DNA of 64,000 nucleotides, from the NCBI GenBank assembly GCA_034008185.1, contig CM067081.1, positions 2,976,001-3,040,000 of the forward strand, read 5' to 3'. Both the position numbers and the translations under genes were made by a program. The notes under the pieces are model-generated. The model was not told the origin of the DNA. It made no database searches and was given only the letters and a program-made list of their open reading frames with translations. This document shows positions 36,508 through 48,193 of this stretch, in pieces (positions within the stretch are counted from its first letter, which is position 1; every line of letters starts with the position of its first letter). This DNA is from Gorsachius magnificus. Lineage: Eukaryota; Chordata; Aves; Pelecaniformes; Ardeidae.

Positions 36508-37305
36508 AAGTGCCAAGTGCCGGGTCCTGCACTTTGGTCACAACAACCCCACGCAGCGCTACAGGCTTGGGGAAGAGTGGCTGGAAAGCTGCCTGGTGGA
36601 AAAAGACCTGGGGGTACTGATTGACAGCCGCCTGAATATGAGCCAGCAGTGTGCCCAGGTGGCCAAGAAGGCCAATGGCATCCTGGCCTGCATCAGGAAT
36701 AGTGTGGCCAGCAGGAGCAGGGCAGGGACCGTGCCCCTGTACTCGGTGCTGGTGAGGCCGCACCTCGAATCCTGTGTTCAGTTTTGGGCCCCTCACTCCA
36801 AGAAAGATGTTGCCTTGCTGGAACAGGTCCAGAGGAGAGCAACCAAGCTGGGGAGGGGTCTGGAGCACAAGTCATACGAGGAGCGGCTGGGGGAGCTGGG
36901 GGGGTTCAGCCTGGAGCAGAGGAGGCTGAGGGGAGCCCTGATCGCCCTCTACAACTGCCTGAGAGGAGGCTGTAGTGAGGTGGGGGTCGGCCTCTTCTCC
37001 CTGGTAACAGATGATAGGACGAGGGGGAATGGTCTGAAGTTGCACCAGGGCAGGTTTAGGCTGGACATTAGGAAAAACTTCTTCACCGAGAGGGTTGTCA
37101 GGCTCTGGAATGGGCTGCCCAGGGAGGTGGTGGAGTCCCCATCCCTGGAGGTATTTAAAAGAAGGATCGATGAGGTGCTGAGGGCCAGGGTTTAGTGGTG
37201 GGATGGCAGGGTTAGGTTAACGGTTGGACTCAATGATCTTAAAGGGCTTTTCCAACCAAATTGATTCTATGATTCTATGATTCTATGGTTCTATGTTTCT
37301 ATGAT
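36508..37305 (+). mobile_element. CR1 copy with open ORF2 C-terminus
   Basis: From 'aagtgccaagtgccgggtcctgc' (KCRVLHFG) onward, a frame stays open for 199 codons (36596-37195). It includes [42 protein letters not shown] and the [13 protein letters not shown] end. It is followed by a typical 3' UTR and five octamer-like tail units. It is probably close to the ancestral form of the GC-rich copies. Confidence 0.95.
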
Positions 37306-37320
37306 CTAGCCTTTGGGTTT

Positions 37321-37620
37321 CATACTCATCATCCGCCAGGCGGAGCGCGCCTTTTCCAGATCGCATTTCTCAGCCCCTGAACGTCGGTAGACAGCAAGTG
37401 CAGCTCCACAACCTGCGGCAGCAACCTTTACCTCTGCCTCCACGCCTATCTTTAATAACCTTTTCCCCTGTGCTAGCAGGAAATGCTCTCATGCTGGAGT
37501 AGGCGGAGGGCCCCGGTTGGCTTGGCTCCGGCTTGTTTTAATAGCGATAACTTTGTCAACAGCGCGTAGCGTGACAACACCGAGCGGTTGTTTGGCTACC
37601 CCTTCGTCCGCGGAGGAGAC
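37321..37620. other. CpG-rich 300-bp patch directly after a CR1 tail
   Basis: I count 21 CpGs in 300 bp at roughly 54% GC, an observed/expected ratio near 1, against strong CpG depletion in most of the window. The sequence is unique and not CR1. It may be a small CpG island (promoter or enhancer) or a recently unmethylated segment. No TATA box or gene start was identified. Confidence 0.5.
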
Positions 37621-37996
37621 TTGCTAAATTGGGGTAGGATTTGTCTTGGGTGAGAAGTCCAAGATGCTGTCAGCTTTACTGGGAACTGCAGACGGCCGAA
37701 GAGGGAAGCTTTAATCCTCCCTGTCCTGACGTTAGCCAGATCTCAGGCACTGGAGTATGTGGGCTGATTAGCGCGGGCTTGCTCTGTGCAGCAAAGCTTC
37801 CAGCGTTTACAAGGAACGTTGCTGCCTCGAGCGAGTGTTTGTCAGGTTGGGGACAGCAGAGTTTTTCACGCTCTTTGGCTGAGCATCTCCCAACCGTGAT
37901 TTTCAGCATGAGATGAACAAGTAAAACAGATACCATCGACCCTTCCCTACCTGCCAAAGCGAAGGAGACCCAAGGCTTTTCAGCATTTTTATTAAT

Positions 37997-38179
37997 GGGC
38001 TGTCAAGCGCTGGAAGGGGCTGCCCAGGGAAGGGGTCAAGTCCCCAGCCCTGGGGGGATTTAACAGCCGGGCAGAGGCGGTGCTGAGGGCCAGGGTTTGG
38101 GGGTGGGATGGCAGGGGTAGGGGAACGGTTGGGCTGGGGGAGCTTAAAGGGCTTTTCCAACCCAAGCAACTCCATGATC
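37997..38179 (+). mobile_element. Short CR1 fragment, GC-rich subfamily
   Basis: It starts at 'gggctgtcaagcgctggaag' and ends 'aacccaagcaactccatgat', a decayed tail. It contains the VESPALGGFNSRAEAVLRARV-coding block and the 3' UTR only. Confidence 0.92.
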
Positions 38180-39436
38180 TGCCTTCTTCCCTGACAAAAA
38201 CATGTGGTGGCTTTAGTCTGACCCAATACCCCCGACTTTCATTTTGATACTGAGTAGTCTGTGAGAGCAGAGTGAATTGGAGGCTCAGGAATACAGACCA
38301 CAGAAGCGGTCACCGAAACAGAGGAGGGAAGGGAGGATTCTCACTTACTTGGTTGGGGCAAATGCTTCCTGAGCTGTTCCCAGTGACGGGAAGCCGGAGG
38401 GAGGGAGGGATGAAGGGATGGAGGCGACCGGCTGCTCATGTCGCTGAACATTTGCAGGGAGGGAAAGGGGCTGCGAGGGCCCTGCAAACCCCATCCCTGA
38501 CCTCAATACCTGCACTGGGGCCTGTGGCCGTGGTCTCCCAGGTAACTGTGTGTGTGCTCGTGCAAGGGAGAGGAAGCTCAGCGTTTCCTCAAAGCAAATA
38601 AAGGTCTCATCTCATTGCCAGCTTCACAACAAACTGCTTGGAGAATTATGGGGGAGAGAGGGGAGATATGGGTTTATTAATGAAGTGTTGGGGGGTTTTG
38701 GGGGGTTTTGGTTTGGTGTGTGGTTGGTTGGTTGCTTTTTTTTTTTTTAAGACTTCAGTTCTGTGGCCTTTGGTTGAAGGAACCAAATTTCACCTTCCTT
38801 TTCTCCAAGTATCTCCTCCATCCAGCTAATCATAAAAGGCTGTAGAGCGTCCATAAGAATGATTTAGGAGGAAATCTCAGGGAATGTGACATTAATTGGG
38901 GAGAACACCAAGTTTGCAGGTAATGACATTAGCATGTTGCTCACAGAAGCTTTAGCAAAACCATTTGTTTAGAGAAGGTGCGTATTTGCCTCTGATTCTT
39001 GTCTTCTATTTTGGAATGACTTCGAAATCCAAAACAGGACTTGTACCTGGGATTTAAACTTCCTCTTGGCATCCCTTCGGTAGGGTACCTTTTCCCATTC
39101 CCTGCGTGATGGTGTTACCCCTCCTGTGGAGGCGAGCCTGCGCTGCCTGCCCTGCACACCCCGTGGATGCAGTGAGCGATGGGCAGCAGAAGAGGATCAG
39201 CTCTCACCCCAGAGTGCTTGGAGTGAACCGTGAGTAACGAATGGAGATCCCCAGCTTCCCGGTCCAGCCTCCCAGCTTCTGCCTGTGTCCGGGCTGCAGA
39301 GAAAAGGGGATGGATGGATGGAAAAGACAGGCACAAGCTGCCTGCAGCCCCTGTGCAGGGGCAGGGCTGCAGCCACGTGCCTGGACGGGAAGGCGTAAAT
39401 TATCCCTCCTCCCTCTACGCACCTTGCCTCTTGCAT
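38180..39436. other. Intergenic unique sequence
   Basis: Unique sequence with GT-rich and T-rich stretches near 38690-38750. No exon or repeat family was recognised. Confidence 0.5.
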
Positions 39437-40428
39437 CCCTCGGGGATCCGTACTGGGACCAGTACTGTTGAATATCTTTATCAATGAGATAGAGAGTGGG
39501 ATTGAGTGCACCCTCAGCAAGTTTGCAGAAGACACCAAGCTGAGTGGTGCAGTTGACACGCCTGAGGGACGGGATGTCATCCAGAGAGACCTGGGCAAAT
39601 TCGAGAAGTGGGCCCATGTGAACCTCATGAGGTTCAACAAGGCCAAGTGCAAGGTCCTGCACCTGGGTCGGGGTAACCCCCGGTATCCATACAGGCTGGG
39701 GGAAGAAAGGATGGAGAGCAGCCCTGCCCAGAGGGACTTGGGGGCACTGATGCATGAAAAGCTGGACATGAGCCGGCAATGTGCGCTGGCAGCCCAGAAG
39801 GCCAACTGTGCCCTGGGCTGCATCAGGAGAAGTGTGGCCAGCAGGTCGAGGGAGGGGATTCTGCCCCTCTGCTCTGCTCTGGGGAGACCTCCCCTGGAGC
39901 CCCGCGTCCAGCTCTGGAGCCCTCAGCACAAGGAGGACATGGAGCTGTTGGAGCGGGGCCAGAGGAGGGCTACTAAAATGCTCCGAGGGGCTACTAAAAT
40001 GCTCCGAGGGCTGGAGCCCCTCTGCTCTGAGGCCAGGCTGGGAGAGTTGGGGGTGTTCAGCCTGGAGAAGAGGAGGCTGCGGGCAGAGCTGAGTGCGGCC
40101 GGTCAGGGCTTCAAGGGGGCCCAGAGGAAAGGGGGGGGGGGACAAGCTTTTTAGTAGGGCCAGCTGGGACAGGACAAGGGGGGACGGTTTTAAACTGAAG
40201 CAGGGTAGGTTTAGACTGGATCTAAGGAAGAAAATCTTTCCAGTGAGAGTGGTGAAACCCTGGCAGGGGTTGCCCAGAGAGGTGGTGGAGGCCCCATCCC
40301 TGGGAACATTCCAGGCCAGGTTGGATGGGGCTGTGAGCAACCTGATGTGGTTCAAGGTGTCCCTGCTCCTGCAGGGAGGTTGGACTGGATGGGCTCTAGG
40401 GGTCCCTTCCAGCCCAAAACATTCTATG
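39437..40428 (+). mobile_element. Longest CR1 copy, reaching the reverse-transcriptase active site
   Basis: It starts near 'ccctcggggatccgtactggg' (GVLGPVLFN-type RT motif) and is open for 228 codons (39468-40154). It includes [18 protein letters not shown] and [15 protein letters not shown]. The catalytic FADD motif reads FAED (codon GAA at 39528-39530), so a key aspartate is lost. A perfect 21-bp in-frame duplication at 39969-40010 repeats the GATKMLR codons. A G-run near 40132-40141 breaks the frame; the rest of ORF2 and the 3' UTR follow, ending 'acattctatgatcc'. Confidence 0.95.
39969..40010 (+). repeat. Perfect 21-bp tandem duplication inside CR1
   Basis: The unit GCTACTAAAATGCTCCGAGG plus G occurs twice with no mismatch (39969-39989 and 39990-40010). 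It adds seven codons in frame. Perfect identity suggests it arose recently. Confidence 0.97.
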
Positions 40429-42025
40429 ATCCCATGCTCTGGATGAATTCCTGCGTGTCTTTCGCCCAAGGCTGGGGAGCAAGAGCTTGTCCTCAGCTGT
40501 GCGTGCTGAGTGTCTGGGAGGATGGGAATCCTGATTGTGCCTGGGACTTTGGGGTCCCCAGAATGACACAAGTGGCAGTGATTTAGACGTGCACTAATAG
40601 AGGGATTTCACCTCCCAACGCATCTAAGTCATCTTGAGCTCTTTGGGCAGCCTCTAATGAAGCATGCCCGGCCAAGGAAGCCCCGTGCAAAGTGGAAGAA
40701 GGCACTGGGGAGAGGAGGAGGGGGCTCATCTCCAAGATGCAGTAGGTTCGTTCAGTCTTAGCTGTTGTATTCGCACAGGGAAAAATATAAATCAAGGCTG
40801 TGCTGGTCTATATCTGGCTTATTTCAGTCTGGAGTTCCTGACAGGTGACCCCAGGGTACAGTTGCATGCTCTCGGTGCTTATTTTTGACATCGTAATCCA
40901 AATTGACGTTCAGTGCTTGAATATACAATAAGTTCATTAGCGCTAAACCCTCCGGCTCAGGGATTTCCTGTTGGTAAGTCTCGGAAAAATCAGGATTCCC
41001 AGTGGTATCAGGCTGAAAATGTTTGCAGATAAAATTCAAGTTAGCAAGTTATGCCAAAATGTTTTTGGAGCCAAAGTGGAGCTATATTGTGTCCAGCTTA
41101 TTGAGGCCTTATCCGTCCTTGTTGCTTGGGACTGGATGGGAAGGCCCCTGCCCTGCCCAGCTCCCAAACAGGGTCTCAGTGCTGCTTTCAGGGGGAGCTC
41201 ATTAAAAAGCAGTGGATGAATCCTCTGTCCTATGGCTAAGCACGTGTCCGAGTGGCTTTTTGGAACCTAAACCCTTGCCTTTTGTCCCGCTTTCTAAAAA
41301 GCAGGAGAAGAATCTGCACAGCATCCTACCAAAACAGCCTGTGATCAGCCAGGATAAACTCCACAAGCAGATAAGACTTGAGATATCCCTGTTACCTCCG
41401 TGAGTGGGACGTATCTCCCAATCTTCCCATGTCTACACGAAGGTTGCAACACAGTGGGGTTACTGCTCAAGCCCTTGACCTGCCAGTTAATAAGCTGTTA
41501 TGATGAGGTGAGAACTTGGCCTGGGACTTGGCCATGCCCATCTGGCACATGGACAGCATCTCTTCTGCTTCCACCTCCTCCCCTCGATGAAACTGATACC
41601 TTATAAAACCAGATACATCCGATGGGTCTCAGCTGGGATTTTCAAACTACCGGTGGCACGTGACGCTGGTTTTCCAAAAAGATGAGTGGAAAACGTGAAT
41701 CGGTTCCATGGGGGAGTTGAGTTGTGGGAGAGAAGCTGAGAGGTTCCCCATCAAAGGTGGAGCAAGAGCCAGGGGTGATGCTGCTGCAAGAGAGATGCAT
41801 CTCCTGCAGAGCGTTAACAAGACGGGATGCAAAGAAGAGAGCAGGAGAGATTTCGTTTCTACACATCCACTGCCTTGTGGCAAGAAGAAATGCATGCACA
41901 CACAGCATATGGTATATTTTAAGAAAAATTTCTGACCTGTAGAAGTAGAAAATAGTAGAGGAGAAAATCCAAGGACACAGTAATCCCTGCTACCGGATAG
42001 TTTGAGAACAGGCAAAGACATATAC
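40429..42025. other. Intergenic unique sequence
   Basis: No recognised gene or repeat. Open frames on both strands here overlap each other and lack splice support. Confidence 0.5.
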
Positions 42026-42180
42026 CAGGACTGGAAGGGTCACCTTTGAAGTTTGATTTGAGGTTGTCCAGGGTTTTCTCAGGAGAGTTTTTAATATTTT
42101 CAGAGATGGAGACCCCACAGCCTGGACCCCCGTTCCAGTGTTTGGCCACCTTCATGGGAATTTCTTTATGTTCTAACTTG
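42026..42180 (-). mobile_element. Old diverged CR1 fragment, antisense
   Basis: 'ggactggaagggtcacc' and 'ggagaccccacagcc...ttccagtgtttggccacctt' match the antisense ORF2 end with many changes. Confidence 0.7.
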
Positions 42181-42452
42181 GGCTGTTGACTTCTTTCCCA
42201 CCACTGAGCACCTCCCAGGAAAGCTTCTCTCTCACCTCTACACTGTCCCAGCTGGGAGTTGCAGACAGTGATAAAATCCCCCTTTGCCTTCTACTCTCAT
42301 TGCATGCCCAGCTCTCAGTCTCTCCTTGCATGCCCTGAGTTCCCACCCCAACCAGCCTGGTGGCCTCACTGGGTTCTGTCATTGTTTGCCTGGTACTGGG
42401 AAGCCCAAACTGGTCCCAGTGCCCTTTTTGATAAATGGTAAACAGAGAGAGA

Positions 42453-43034
42453 GAATCATAGAATCATAGAATGTTTTGGGTTGGAAGGGACCCCTAGAGG
42501 CCACCCAGCCCAACCCCCCTGCAGGAGCAGGGACACCTTGAACCACATCAGGTCGCTCACAGCCCCGTCCAACCTGGCCTGGGATGTTCCCAGGGATGGG
42601 GCCTCCACCACCTCTCTGGACAACCCCTGCCAGGGTTTCACCACCCTCACTGGAAAGAATTTCTTCCTTAGATCCAGTCTGAACCTACCCTGGTTTAGTT
42701 TAAAACCATCCCCCCTTGTCCTGTCCCAGCTGGCCCTACTAAAAAGCTTGTCCCCCCCTTTCCTCTGGGCCCCCTTGAAGCCCTGACCGGCCGCACTCAG
42801 CTCTGCCCGCAGCCTCCTCTGCTCCAGGCTGAACACCCCCAACTCTCCCAGCCTGGCCTCAGAGCAGAGGGGCTCCAGCCCTCGGATCATTTTTGTAGCC
42901 CTCCTCTGACCCGCTCCAACAGTTCCATGTCCTCCTTGTGCTGAGGGCTCCAGAGCTGGACGCAGGGCTCCAGGGGAGGTCTCACCAGCGCAGAGCAGAG
43001 AGGCGGAATCATTGCCCTGGCCCTGCTAGCTCCA
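42453..43034 (-). mobile_element. CR1 fragment, antisense, long and well preserved
   Basis: Two octamer units are followed by the 3' UTR and a 144-codon antisense frame (42456-42890). That frame covers [33 protein letters not shown] and RLDLRKKFFPVRVVKPW. Upstream ORF2 remnants continue to about 43034, where a one-base deletion ('cctctgacccgctcc') has already shifted the frame. Confidence 0.94.
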
Positions 43035-44349
43035 GTCCTGCCACCACCATGGCATGGTTGGTCTTCATTGTCCCACGTCCTTTCCCCAGAAGCTTTTCAC
43101 CAGCCCATCAGACCCCCGTCTGTGCTACACCATCCCTGAGAGATGTCCCGTACCAATATGATCCTGTCTCAGCAACTCAGGGTGGTCTACACAGGCTCCT
43201 GAACTCCTTTCCAGCTCCGTGTTTTCATTCATCCAAATCACACGTATCCGTAATTCCCTAAGAATTCAATGAAAAGCTTGGGAAAAGGTTGCTATTCTTT
43301 CCTCCCCTGGTGGTTTTTAAATTTTACACATCTTAAACCCAATTAATTCGCTAGTCACTGGAAGCGTAGCATCCTATATGACTCCTGTGAGAAGAACACG
43401 TGATAAAAGTAGGATTATCACTTGCAAGAGCAGCGCAATGGCAGAAGAACAAATACGGTAATGTTTCCTTCTGAAGCACGGGACCCTCGGGGGGGGATGA
43501 GCCATGAGCTCTGCAAAGAAAGCTTTTAACCACCAGACCTGAAACCAGTTCCTCGCTGTGGCCTGTTGTCTGCTTCTGTTGATGGCTCTTTGTTATGACA
43601 AAGGACACAGGATTGCTTTTCCTACAGGCTTGTGCCTGTGTTTGTTGCAGAAGTGTCTGGAAGCCGTGGCTGGGGTGGAGAGCCTCATTCCTCCAGGGGC
43701 TGCCTGGTCACCCAGAAGGGGATGGGGCTCTTTCTGGTGGCCACATTTAGCCTTCCCCTAGGATTTGGGGAGCAGAGACTGCTGTGGGGTTTGGCAAGGG
43801 CTGGATCCATAGGTGAGAGATGCCCTAAAAGAAGGAACATAAACCTGCTCAACCTAGAGGCATAGATTTTCCCAGTCCAGACTGTTTCTGATGACTCAGA
43901 ATAGATCTAGGTCTTAAAACTTCACATTTCTAGGACTCAAGCATTCCCAAATTTGTTCCTCCTCCTCTTCCCCAGCCATGTGAGGGGATGACGCTGCCAC
44001 TGCCAGGGAGGGCACGCCAGACTGCTGGTCCCCATAGCTGGTGTGGTGTCCAGTTGCCATTGCAGCTATCACCTTTGCTGGAGATGGGGGAAAGCAGGAC
44101 CCTCTGTCCTCATCCGAGGTGGGACTGTGGAGGTTCCTCCTGGGTGGCACTCACTGCCCAAGGAGCTGCCGCTCTTCTCTGGGGAGGGGGTGAGCTGCAT
44201 GGGGGGGGTCTGGTGTGCCAGAGGGTGACAGTGACCCAGGTGCTGGCTCCCTCCCTCTCTTGAACCTCCCAGCCTAGGTGGAAAGCAAGCTGTTGAGGTT
44301 AGTTGCAACCTTGCAGGGTTTTTGGTTCTGGGGAGCTGGAGCAGTGAAT
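43035..44349. other. Intergenic unique sequence
   Basis: Unique sequence with moderate GC content. No exon was recognised and no repeat family identified. Confidence 0.45.
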
Positions 44350-44440
44350 AGAATCATAGAATCCTTTAGGTTGGAAGAGACCTTTAGGATCATCGAGTCC
44401 AACTGTTAACATAACCCTGCCATCCCACTGCATCCCTCCC
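44350..44440 (-). mobile_element. Short CR1 3' end, antisense
   Basis: 'agaatcatagaatcctttaggttgg' is followed by 'agacctttaggatcatcgagtccaactgttaac'. It resembles the fragment at 51013 and the plus-strand 3' end at 63783, from the 'ttaacggttggact' 3' UTR type. Confidence 0.85.
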
Positions 44441-46260
44441 ACATAACCAGCATGTTGCTCCTACCGGCTGCCTTCCCTATGGATGTAGAGGAGGAAAAAA
44501 TAAGGGTAAGTGTCCACCCTGTTATGTTCCTCAGCAAAATGCTTGGAGCCCTTTGCGGGCAGAGCTCTTCCCAACAGGATCAGCCAGGCTTTCTGCTTGT
44601 ACGCACCACACACGAACATCACCTTTCTGAGGACCACCGTCCATGTACCTGGGGGAATCCAGGACCTGCTTTTCATGAGGCATGCAGTTTGTGCACTTGG
44701 CTATAATTTAAACCCCAACCCTGGGGAAGTCAGAGCCAGGGACCCTGGCTGGTGCCACACTGCTCAGGTGACAGGCTGTGGAGAGAGGAATGGGTTGGAA
44801 ACAGGAATTTGGTTCAGCTCCATTGGGTTTCCATTGGGTCTCAGTTTATAAATAGTTCAGGTCAACCATGTGCCTCTCTGACACTTTTGCAAGGCTGAGG
44901 GCGCTTTGGGTTTTATACTTAGAAACTTTCCTTTCCTGGCTGCCCCTGTCTCCCTGCCTGCCAGGAAAGTCCAGCACAAGAGTCAAAAAGGTGCCTGTCT
45001 GGATTAACCAGGAGCCCGCCACAGCCAGCGCTCAGCTTTGCCCAGGGCATGGCCTGCATGATACCGAGGAGCCGGTAAAGCAATGTGGGTGCTGGGTGCT
45101 GAGCTGCTCTCAGGGCTGGTTCCCAAGCGACGGGGAGGATGGGAGTGAGGTTTCTCCCCCATCCTCAGCAGTCGAGAAGCAAGCCGGGAAGTCAGGTAGG
45201 AGTAGTGCTTGCGAAGGATAGTTAAACATATGGAAATTACTAGCTGCAAAGCCACCAAAGCACACAGAAAGATCTTCCTTTGCTGAAAAGAAACGATTTT
45301 TTTGCCTTCTGTCCTTGTGCGTTTCTCTGCCGAGCAGACATGCATTGCAATGCTCTCCTGGCTGGATGGTGGCTGCGTTGGCCAGAGTGATATTTGCTCC
45401 AAGAGCTCTCTTCCAGCAGTATTTGGGATGGTGAGCAACCAGTGTGTTTTTTGCCATTGGCTGAGTGAAACGTGCATCACAGCAGCCATCCCCTGAGGAT
45501 GGTGAGGACAGTAAGGACCTCCTTACTCCTTACACAGTAAGGTGAGGACCCTCCAGAAAGGCTGGAGGGAAAGAGCTTGCTTACAGAGATGTTTGCACTG
45601 CAGATCACTGCAGTTTAATTCTGGGCCCCAATTGGAGCCAATGAAGAGAAGGGAGCATGGGGTCTGCTTTTTGGGATGCCTGCTTTGGGATGGAGCTTTG
45701 GTTTTCCCTATCGGCCACAGGAAGAGCTTGGGAGGAGCAGCACATCCAGAGCCACTCCTGCAGAGCTGTCTTCCCTAGCCAGAGCTACAGGTCGCACTTT
45801 TCCTAGGGCACTGGTTTTCTTCCTTTCTCTGGGATTCCACTGGGACTTCACAACTCAGATGGCTCCTCCAAACCAGCCTCCAAATCCCGATGCAGGCAAC
45901 GCACAGGCAGAACCTGCAAGACAGGGTTTGATAGCTCGTACACTTACCTCCAGCAGTGATGCCTTTGATTTCTTATTCTGAAAGGCATGAGAGAGAGAAA
46001 CACTTGGAAATACTTTATAGTCTTCGGGTTGTACATGCCACTCACTCGCATGTGGAATGAACCTTCTTGCAAGTGCTGAAGCACAAGTGAGAACGTAGGC
46101 TGGAACACGTCTAGAAACCCAGAGGCTGAAGCATCCACTCCACAAATTACCATAGATGAAGTAATTTTGTTGAGTTGTGGGTTCTCATTCTCCTGTTAAT
46201 TGCACAATGGTTGGATGTGATTTCTTACCACCATCCAAGTCCTCCCATAAATTAGTCTGT
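44441..46260. other. Intergenic unique sequence
   Basis: No recognised gene or repeat. The segment 45540-45640 weakly resembles a decayed non-LTR element ('gcagtttaattctgggcccc') but is too diverged to assign. Confidence 0.45.
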
Positions 46261-46774
46261 TTGCTGGAGTACTGTGTCCAGTTCTGGGCTCCCCAGTTCA
46301 AGAAAAATGAGGAACTCCTAGGGAGAATCCAGAGGAGAGCAACTAGGATGATAAAGGGACTGGAGCATCTCCCCTACAAGAAAGGCTGAGGGAGCTGGGC
46401 TTGTTCAGCCTGAAGAAGAGAAGACTGAGAGGGGACCTCATCAATACATACAAATATCTTAAGGATGGGTGTCACGAGGACGGAGCCAGACTCTTTGCAG
46501 TGGTGTCCAGTGACAGGACAAGGGGCAATGGGTACAAACTGAGACATAAGAGGTTTCAGTTGAATATGAGGAAAAACTTCTTGACTCTGAGGGTGATGGA
46601 GCACTGGCACAGGCCGCTCAGGGGGGTTGTGGAGTCTCCTTCTCTGGAGATATTCAAAGCCCGCCTGGACGAAGTCCTGTGTAACATGCTCTAGGAGACC
46701 CTGCTTGAGCAGGGGGATTGGACTAGTTGATCTCCCGAGGTCCCTTCCAACCCTTGCCATTCTGGGATTCTGTG
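46261..46774 (+). mobile_element. CR1 fragment with 'attctgggattctgtg' tail
   Basis: It starts in the ORF2 segment [19 protein letters not shown] and passes through [18 protein letters not shown]. After a frame change it reads [19 protein letters not shown] and [17 protein letters not shown]. The 3' end differs from the octamer subfamilies. It is related to 30543 and 53437. Confidence 0.93.
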
Positions 46775-47711
46775 CTGCTGGTGGTGATGGGGGAAGAGAG
46801 AAGCCACATTGCTTTCCTCAAAACAGGTAGTGCAGCAAGATCGGCTTCAGTTTTTCTCAAGCCCAACCTGTCTGAAGGGTTTAGGTCAAGGATCTGTAAT
46901 CTACAACATGGCCCTCAAAGGTGAAACATGGAGGATTTGCAATGGCTTGCTGGGAACCTCCAGAACTTCATGAGGCAACAGGCAGCACCTCCTGCTGCTC
47001 GGGCCCCTCTGAGGTCTGAATGCTAAGAAGCTGGGACTTCCTGATCAGAGAGGCACTGCCCTCCAGCTCCTCTGCTTTTCTCTTTGTGAGTTTGCATTTC
47101 GGACGTGGCAGGAGAAAGTGTGGTCCGACACAGTGCTCCTGAGAGCCTGCTGAGCTGTTGGTTAGGGCAAGGCATGGCTGTCCCTCGTTGAGCAGTACAT
47201 CAGTCCACAGCTGTCAGGAGAAGGTGGAGGAAGAGAAAAAGAGGGACTGGTGTCAGTGAGATCCTCTTCCTACCCTTTCTGGTGTTGGAAATGGATGCCA
47301 CCTTTGAGGCGCAGTTCATCCCGGGCTCGAGTTAATCAGTCTGGGTAGGTGCAGAGGTTGACAAATTTATGCTGCTGGCTTGTTCCAGGCTTGCTTCTGC
47401 TCAACTGTGCCATTTAGAGGCAGCTCATGATCACCTCTGCTGAGCACGAGGTTGCATGACTCAGTGCTTCATGCCTGCTAATCACATGCATCTCTAAAAT
47501 CTGCATGGCTTATTCAGCCCAAACAAGGATGGTAGGACAGCAAGATCGAGTCCTTTCCTTATGATAGATTCCTGTACACAGTCCCATCATCAAGGTTGTT
47601 GCAAGGGCAGTCATAGTGGTGGTGGTCTGCTGAAACTCCCTCCAGCTCGCTGACTCTCATCTGCACTGAGCTGGGCCTCTTGAGGCAGAGATTGTCCTGG
47701 CTTTGTTAAAT
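46775..47711. other. Intergenic unique sequence
   Basis: Nothing recognisable on either strand beyond short chance open frames. Confidence 0.45.
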
Positions 47712-48193
47712 CTAGGAAGAGTGGCTGGCAGAAAAGGACCTGGGGGTGCTGGTCGACAGGCAGCTGAATATGAGCCAGCAGGGTGCCCAGGTGGCCAAGA
47801 GGGCCAGCAGCATCCTGGCTTGTATCAGGAGTGGTGTGGCCAGCAGGAGCAGGGCAGGGACCGTGCCCCTGTGCTGGGCACTGGGGGGGCCGCCCCTCGA
47901 CTGCTGGGGTCAGGGTTGGGCCCCTCCCTCCCTGAAGGACCTGGAGGGGCTGGAGCGTGTCCAGAGAAGGGCAATGGACTGGGGAAGGGTCTGGAACACA
48001 GGTCTTGGGTTTAGGGCTGTCAGGCATGGAAGGGGCTGCCCAGGGAAGGGGTCGAGTCCCCAGCCCTGGGGGGATTTAACAGCCGGGCAGAGGCGGTGCT
48101 GAGGGCCAGGGTTTGGGGGTGGGATGGCAGCGGTAGGGGAACGGCTGGGCTGGGGGAGCTTAAAGGGCTTTTCCAACCTAGACCATTCTATGA
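47712..48193 (+). mobile_element. CR1 fragment with large internal deletion
   Basis: The left part encodes LVDRQLNMSQQGAQVAKRA. It then jumps from the LERVQRR-like segment straight to 'gggctgtcaggcatggaagg'. Compared with the copy at 31462, roughly 270 bp is missing at about 48010. The right part is the GC-rich 3' block, ending 'gaccattctatg'. Confidence 0.92.

Noticed and set aside
39204..40571. 455-codon open frame on the minus strand, the longest in the window
   Set aside because: It is the antisense of the plus-strand CR1 copy at 39437-40428 plus flanks. Its residues mirror CR1 codons and it has no family of its own.
45540..45640. Possible decayed non-LTR element
   Set aside because: Resemblance is limited to about 20 bases, too little to assign.
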